64,000 nucleotides of DNA from Glaciozyma antarctica PI12 (lineage: Eukaryota; Basidiomycota; Microbotryomycetes; Kriegeriales; Camptobasidiaceae): NCBI GenBank assembly GCA_002917775.1, contig KZ627158.1, forward strand, positions 1,195,103-1,259,102, written 5' to 3'. The notes beneath the pieces were generated by a model. That model did no database searches, was not told the origin of the DNA, and saw only the letters and a program-made list of their open reading frames with translations. The translations under genes were made by a program, and so were the position numbers. This document shows, one piece after another, positions 54,803-64,000 of this stretch; the stretch's first letter is position 1; the number at the start of each line of letters is the position of its first letter.

Positions 54803-56495
54803 CTACACAACTTGTCCCTGCTCCCCGCACCCCAGCAACTCCCTCCACATCGGCATGACTCCCTCCTCCTCGCTCCCCACAATCTGCCCCGTCTCCCTCA
54901 AGCAGAACTGTGCGCGACTGACCGTCTGAACGATAGCGAGGTCGGGGCTGAGCGTCGAAGGGAGGTGGATCGACTCGAGGTGATGCGCTGGAGGGATGTA
55001 GAACCCTAGTCGGTGCTTGCTCGTCGTACCGCGCTCGCTCGTCGTATCTGGAAGGCCTGCGAGGGCTTTCGCTTCCGAGGTGGAGCTTTGGTACTCGCCC
55101 GAGATCGAATGGGGCTGTTCCAGCGAAGTCAGTCCTGGGCGGAGGGGTCGAGGAGGGCGTCCGCACCGTCGTTTGGGAGAAGAGGAAGCTGATAGCGATC
55201 GTGGCCTTGAGAGGATCTTCGAGACGCTGCCTGCAGCTCTTGCTGATCCCACTCGGGTAGTCGTCCTCGTCCGAACTTCGCACGAGCTCGAGGAGGCGCT
55301 TCGCCTGACCTTCCTTCGCTCGCTCGATGTACGCGCTCCAATCCTCCCTCACTCGAAGGTCCTTTGGCGGGTTCGACTGTCCTAGGCTCAGCTCCTCCGC
55401 TTCCTCCGACGACCCGATCACTTCTCCCGTCGCTTCGAGGACGAGGAGGTGCTGCGTTTCGCCGCTTTTCGAGGAGGTCGTTACTTCCCAGATCCCTTCA
55501 ATGACGAAGAGGCAGTCGATGACAGGAGGGAGGGAGAGAACGTTGATAAAGGGGTTGTCGACGTTGGACATGAGGGTGAGGAAGAGGCGCGAGATGATGA
55601 ATCGGAAACTCATGGCGAATTGGTGGTCGTGTTGCGGGCTCGGGAAAAGGTGGAGAGAGATGGCGTCAAAGGCGAGAGTGGAGGAGGTAGACTTTCCCTT
55701 TTGGAGAGTCCTCCAAAGTCGTTCGAGCCAGCTGGATCGGAGGGAGGTGATGATGTCGGTCGTCGAGGAGCGAGAAGCGGTGGTGAAGAGTGGCGAGGGC
55801 GGATTGAAGGCCCTGGGAATGATTTTGTTGCAAAGGAGAGGAGAGAGATGGGTTTCGTTGGAGCTATCGGCTGCAGGACGAAGGAACGGGGTCTTGAAAG
55901 GAGCTCGCGCGACGGTGGCGACGACCGATTTGGCGACGGGAGCCTTTGGCTTGGGCGGAGGAGGAGACGGAAGAGGCCGTTTGAAAGAAGGTAGTTTGGC
56001 TGGGACGAGAGTAGGTCGCTGCTTGACGAGAGGAGGGAGAGGCTGAGCGGAGGTGGTCGCCTTGGGAGGAGCTTGAACGGTCGAGGCGAGGGAGGAGGTC
56101 GCGTCTTTCGCTACCAATGCAGTTACGCGTGCTTTCTTCGGCTTTGAGGGTCCTGCTTCTGCTTCTGCTGCGTGCGTGCGTGCGTCAGGAGGGCTCCTCT
56201 CACCAAGTTGAGGAAGAGCGCGTGAAGACTCGCCTGGAGGGGGTCGAGACACGACGGGTTCGGGCTGGTTTGGCTGGCTCGCGGCAATGGGAAGAGCAGG
56301 AGCAGGAGTAGGCTGAGCTGGTGTAACTCCTTGTAGACGCGCGATCAGCGTCGCCTTGACTCCTCCGACCGCGAGACCTCGAGCTTTGCAGAGCGCCTTC
56401 AACTCGGGACTGCGAAGGGGGGCTTCGGTGAGTTCGCTATCAGCTTGTCTGACTCTAGTACTCACACTTTGAGCTTTGAATAATCCTGTTCAGCC
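54803..56495 (-). CDS. SAP-domain protein of unknown function
   Basis: The N-terminus is a SAP DNA-binding motif (MAEQDYSKLKVPELKALCKA, then RGLAVGGVKATLIARLQG), split by one intron after KLKV. A long Pro/Ala/Lys-rich linker follows. The C-terminal half looks like a folded domain I do not recognise: FLRPAADSSNETHLSPLLCN, DIITSLRSSWLERLWRTLQK, FAMSFRFIISRLFLTLMSNV, DCLFVIEGIWEVTTSSKSGE, LLVLEATGEVIGSSEEAEEL. After a further intron (GTGCGG...GGAACAG) come PHSISGEYQSSTSEAKALAG and GEEQGQVV-like residues, with the stop at 54803-54805. No catalytic motif is visible. SAP domains usually mark nuclear, chromatin-associated proteins. Convergent with RAD23. Confidence 0.7.
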
Positions 56496-56634
56496 ATAGC
56501 GAGAGGGGGAAGGCGAACCACAAGAAAGGAAGAGATTTGATTGGTTGAGAGAGCGAATTGGGGACTTGGCGAGTTGCCGCCTCGCTGCTTCCTCCCGACC
56601 TCCGCTCTCACCCCCAACGCTCTTTTTTTCACCC
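56496..56634. promoter_or_regulatory. Bidirectional promoter SAP gene/ISA1
   Basis: Only about 140 bp separate the two divergent start codons, so the promoters must overlap. A poly-T run (TTTTTTTC) sits just before the ISA1 ATG. Confidence 0.45.
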
Positions 56635-57385
56635 ATGTCCCTACGCACTGCACTACGACGGATCCCCTCAGCCTGCCCAGCTTGCGCCTTCCCTGCCCGA
56701 CTCCACTCCTCCGCCTACCGACTGGCCCCCACCGCCGTGGAATCAGCAACTCCTCCCCCTCCCCTCCCCGCAGTAGTCGTTTCCCGAGGCTCCGCACCCT
56801 CACCAGTGGCTAGGAGCAAGGGCAAAGGACGCGTCTTCACCGCGCGCAAAGCCGCCATCGAGCTCGTACGCCACCACGCTGCTGCACCCGACGGGAACGC
56901 TTGCTGACTCGGCCCTTCCCGTTCCAACAGTCTCCCACCGCAGTGGACCGGATCAAGGGCCTCCTCGACTCTCCAACGCCCCAGCTTATCCGGATAGGCG
57001 TGCGGAACAAGGGGTGCGCGGGGATGTCGTACCACCTCGAGTACGTCGACAAGCCGGATCGGTTTGACGAGGTCGTCGAGCAGGACGGCGTCAAGGTCGT
57101 GGTGGATTCCAAGGCCTTGTTTTCAATTATCGGGAGTCAGATGGACTGGCAGGAGGATGCCTTGGGCGCCAAGTTTGTCTTCAACAGTGAGTCCCTCCCC
57201 AGTACATGAGGTGGTGGCGGCGACTATCGCCGAGCAGGGGAACGGCGGTGCTGACGTTCTCGCCCTCTCTCCTCCAGACCCGAATATCAAGGATGCGTGT
57301 GGATGCGGAGAGTGAGTCCGCTTTCGTTCAGACGAGGCTGGAGACGAGGAGCTGACTTGCGCCTCCCAGGTCGTTCACTACATAG
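56635..57385 (+). CDS. ISA1: Mitochondrial iron-sulfur assembly protein Isa1
   Basis: A-type carrier that helps assemble [4Fe-4S] clusters in the mitochondrial matrix. The N-terminus MSLRTALRRIPSACPACAFP is a presequence. The conserved core reads QLIRIGVRNKGCAGMSYHLE (first cluster-binding Cys), FDEVVEQDGVKVVVDSKALF, SIIGSQMDWQEDALGAKFVF and NPNIKDACGCGESFTT with the C-terminal Cys-x-Cys pair. It is closer to yeast Isa1 than to Isa2, judging by the GCGESF end and the SIIGSxMDW block. Introns follow IEL (GTACGC), FVFN (GTGAGT) and CGE (GTGAGT); the last exon encodes only four residues. Confidence 0.93.
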
Positions 57386-57633
57386 CAGCGGTTGCACAAT
57401 AGACGGACCCTTTGTAGCAGACGTGCCGTCCCTTACTCTGCTCGTCTCCTCCCTGCTCTCTCTCGCCAGGAGCTACCGTTGCTCGCACTCGTCGAGGGAC
57501 CAGGGGGTGCTCTCGGAGACAACCGCGCTCTCAGCTTTCCCTGGCTACCTGCTCGCCTCGCTACTCTCCACTCTGCTCTCCTCTCTGCTCGCGCGCATAT
57601 CGAGCGACAAGAAAATACGATACTCCTTCCAGT

Positions 57634-59862
57634 CTACAGCTCAGTCGACCACCGCGCCTGCCCCTCCCTCAGCAACTCAGCACAGCTCCGCCAACTCTCC
57701 CTACACAGCCTCACCAACCGCGCCCCCAACCCCTCCTTCTCTCCCACCACCGCCTTTTCAGAGCTTCGAGGCGCCTTGATCGCCTCCGCCACTCTTGACC
57801 CATCCTCGTTCGCCGAATCGTGTCGCCGAATCGCCTCCGCAATCGCCTCCTCGACCTCTAATACGATCGCTTCCTCCACCTCGTCCACCTCGTCTATTTC
57901 GAGCTCGACAGGTTCGACCTCGGCCGTACGCTGCGACCAGAGCGTGCGAAACTTCTCGACCGCCACAAGCGACTCAGACAGCCGATGAAGCGTGTTGATG
58001 AACGCCACGACTTCACCTCGCGAGAGCTTTGGATCCTCTAGCTCGGTTCCGAGCGAGGGAGGAGCGTCGTATGAGAAGAGGAGCTTGAGGGCCGTCCCCA
58101 GTCCGGTCACTTGGAGCTTGCCCCAGAGTCGGCACTTGTCGCAGCCGACGCAATCCATGATGCGAGAGACATTGCGGAAGTGCTCCTTGAACTCGTGTTT
58201 GAGGATCTGCGTACGCGATTAGGTACTGAGAGGATGTGGAGAGAGCGAGAGGAATTGATGGACCTGAGACGACGGTCCGGAGAACATGCTCGTTTCGTCG
58301 AAGGTGCTCGGGCAACTGCTGGCAGTCTGAATGAGTTCCTCGAGCTTGACCCGCGTCCCGTCCGTCGCTGCCTCGCTGGAGGTTTCGGCGAGCGTCTGGA
58401 GGAGTTGAGGTCCCGATTTGGAGAGCGCGCGGAGGAGGACGACGTAGGCAAAGTAGGCGTTCTGGAGGCGTTCGGGATGCTCTCCGATGCGGGTGATGAA
58501 GCACTCGAGGTTGGGCGACTACGAGAGGGAGGAGTGAGAAGCTGCGAAGAAGGTGGCGGGCGATTGAAACGCACCCATTCGCCGGTGGTCTGATCGAGGT
58601 ACTCGTCGCAGATGTGAATAGAAATAGAGGCGTGTAGTCCTACATTCGGGAGCACGTTAGCGCTCCTCGCAGCAGGGATCTGTGTGAACAACTAACCAGA
58701 GATGAGGCGGTAGAAGACGCGCTTCTCCAAGCAGATCTCGTCCCCGCCATCCCTCGGACCCGCCAAGCTTCCCATCAACCGCTTCTCCCTCTCCCCCCAA
58801 GCACCTCCAGTCAACCCTCCTCCGAGTCCCCCTGGTCCCTTGCTCAGCGATGCGAATCCTGACCCTCCTTGTGATGTCGATCGCGAGGCGTCGATGTAGG
58901 GAACGGGCGAGAAGCAGTTCTCCTCGTAGATGGCTTTCCAGACGCGCGAGGATGAGTCGCCCGCGTAGCCGGTGAAGCGTTCGGGGTTCTGTAGGAGGTC
59001 GACGTAGAGGCCCTCTACACGCGTTTTAGAGAATGAGCTCGATGTGTTCGCTGCCAGGGCTTGTGAAAGAGCACGCACCTGAATCCATTTCATCCTCCAA
59101 CACGCAGAAATCGCTGTCGTCCACGTCGCATCCTTCGAGAGCATCGGGCGCCTGATCCCAGTCGAACATTAGCTGGCGTCCCTGCTGCCCTCCCCCGAAA
59201 CGCCCGTGCACGCAGCACGCACCTGAACTCCCTCAGCCTTCTTCTCCAATTCTCCTAATCGTTTTGAACGCCACTCCTCGGGAATATGCTCCTGCAGTCG
59301 TCGGAGAGAGAGTCAGCATCTCGCCCGAGACGCGTAGGATCGCGTACTCGCCTCATCCGTCGTCTCCACGCCACAGGCTCGGTTCATACAGCTCCCATCT
59401 TCGTGCCAGAAAGGACATTCGCGGTAGAGGTCCACCTGTACCCGGTATAAGGGCGTCGTCAGCTCTTGCGTGCTGCGTCATCCTGGCTGACACGTCGTGG
59501 CCACGCGGTGGCGGAGAGACGACGGTCTGGAGGAGTGGGAGAGGGCTTGATACGAGCTGCGTACCTTGTGAAAGCGGAAGAAAGGAGTCGCTACGAGATT
59601 GTGCAGTCCATTAAAGAGGTTGTTGTTGACGTTCTCGACGGATTCAAAGTCGGAACAAGTATCCTGAATGAGCCCGGTTGGCTTGAAGCGGGAGAAGGTG
59701 AGCCGCGCCTCTCTTGGTAGCGATAGAGAAGCTCACTGTGCAGTACTTGTGGTCTGATCCCTCGAGGACGTCGTGGAGGAAGCCAGCTCTGGGTCGGTCG
59801 AGGGCTGAGAACGCTGTGGTCAAGGAGGGCAGGAGGAAGAGGAGGGACAAAGGACGCTTCAT
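57634..59862 (-). CDS. ERO1: ER thiol oxidase Ero1
   Basis: Flavoenzyme that oxidises protein disulfide isomerase in the endoplasmic reticulum. It begins with a signal peptide ([20 protein letters not shown]). Conserved blocks follow: [40 protein letters not shown] (shuttle-cysteine region), [60 protein letters not shown], and the active-site CxxCxxC in [20 protein letters not shown]. The C-terminus has an acidic helix and ends RWSTEL, with no HDEL or membrane helix; yeast Ero1 also lacks HDEL. About seven introns join in phase. It is divergent from the alanyl-tRNA synthetase gene. Confidence 0.93.
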
Positions 59863-60169
59863 TCGGCGTCGTTCCTTGAACTGAAGGGGAGCGTAAGAGA
59901 GAGAGAGAGGTCGACGTGGGGCGTTGAGAGAGAGGAAGCTCGGAAACGATCCCAGGATTATAATCTCTAATTGATCGAATAGAGAATTGTAGTGATTGAA
60001 TTAGAAGGATTGACTCGAGGTCCCTCTCTTCCTCCCCCTTACTTCCTCCCTTTACTCTCTCCGCCCTTCTCTAGTCATAATCAGTTACGTTCGACTACAA
60101 CTCTCAAGGAAGCTCAGGCTACCGAATCATCAACTAGGAACTCGTAGTCGTCCTTACTCGTCGAACAAG
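59863..60169. promoter_or_regulatory. Bidirectional promoter ERO1/ALA1
   Basis: 307 bp between divergent starts. It contains a GA-repeat run (59895-59912) on the ERO1 side and an unusually AT-rich island (about 59954-60010) in the middle. No defined binding site can be named with confidence. Confidence 0.45.
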
Positions 60170-63976
<3,807 letters not shown>

Positions 63977-64000
63977 CGAAGGGCGCTACAGGGTCAAGTC

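Overview
The window looks like nuclear DNA of a GC-rich, intron-dense basidiomycete. The closest fit by eye is a Microbotryomycete red yeast of the Rhodotorula/Rhodosporidium type. Nearly every gene is cut by several short introns (about 45-100 nt) with GTGCGT, GTGAGT or GTACGT donors, a CTGAC-like branch site and a CGCAG-type acceptor. Protein families are typically fungal, there is no operon structure, and genes are tightly packed on both strands. The species call is an inference from gene content and splice style, not from a search.

Layout: a 5'-truncated Wee1 kinase (1-1023 +); a SABATH-type methyltransferase with a very long disordered N-terminus (1331-4029 -); TAF5 (4818-7524 -) divergent from the splicing factor SLU7 (7743-10012 +); a FREQUENCY (FRQ) clock-protein homologue (10400-13782 +); a G-alpha subunit (14907-16843 +); a probable tail-anchored orphan protein (17453-19047 -); an acyl-CoA-binding/ankyrin protein (19097-20025 +); a Cys-rich repeat protein with one repeat per exon (20505-21867 +); a CorA-family Mg2+ transporter (22690-25431 +); an assembly gap (25478-25611); and trehalose-6-phosphate phosphatase Tps2 (to 30039 +).

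The second half holds CHD1 (30144-35870 -), a PWWP protein (36727-38668 -), the F1-ATPase delta subunit (39422-40395 -), an LRR-like gene relic (about 40756-41160 -), an orphan gene (41586-43748 -), the TFIIA large subunit (44738-45577 +), a Bur1/CDK9-like kinase with an RS-rich N-terminus (45851-50139 +), a damaged zinc-cluster transcription factor (50265-52763 -), RAD23 (53047-54714 +), a SAP-domain orphan (54803-56495 -), ISA1 (56635-57385 +), ERO1 (57634-59862 -) and cytosolic/mitochondrial alanyl-tRNA synthetase (60170-63976 +).

The genes do not form one pathway. There is a loose concentration of transcription and chromatin functions (TAF5, TFIIA, CHD1, PWWP, Bur1, zinc-cluster factor). 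The most unusual items are the FRQ homologue in a basidiomycete, the Cys-rich gene built from phase-2 repeat exons, a 9-nt micro-exon in the G-alpha gene, a start codon split by an intron in RAD23, and several frame disruptions (SLU7, RAD23, the zinc-cluster factor, the orphan at 41.8 kb). Because the window also contains an N-gap between two poly-G runs, some of those disruptions may be sequencing errors rather than biology.
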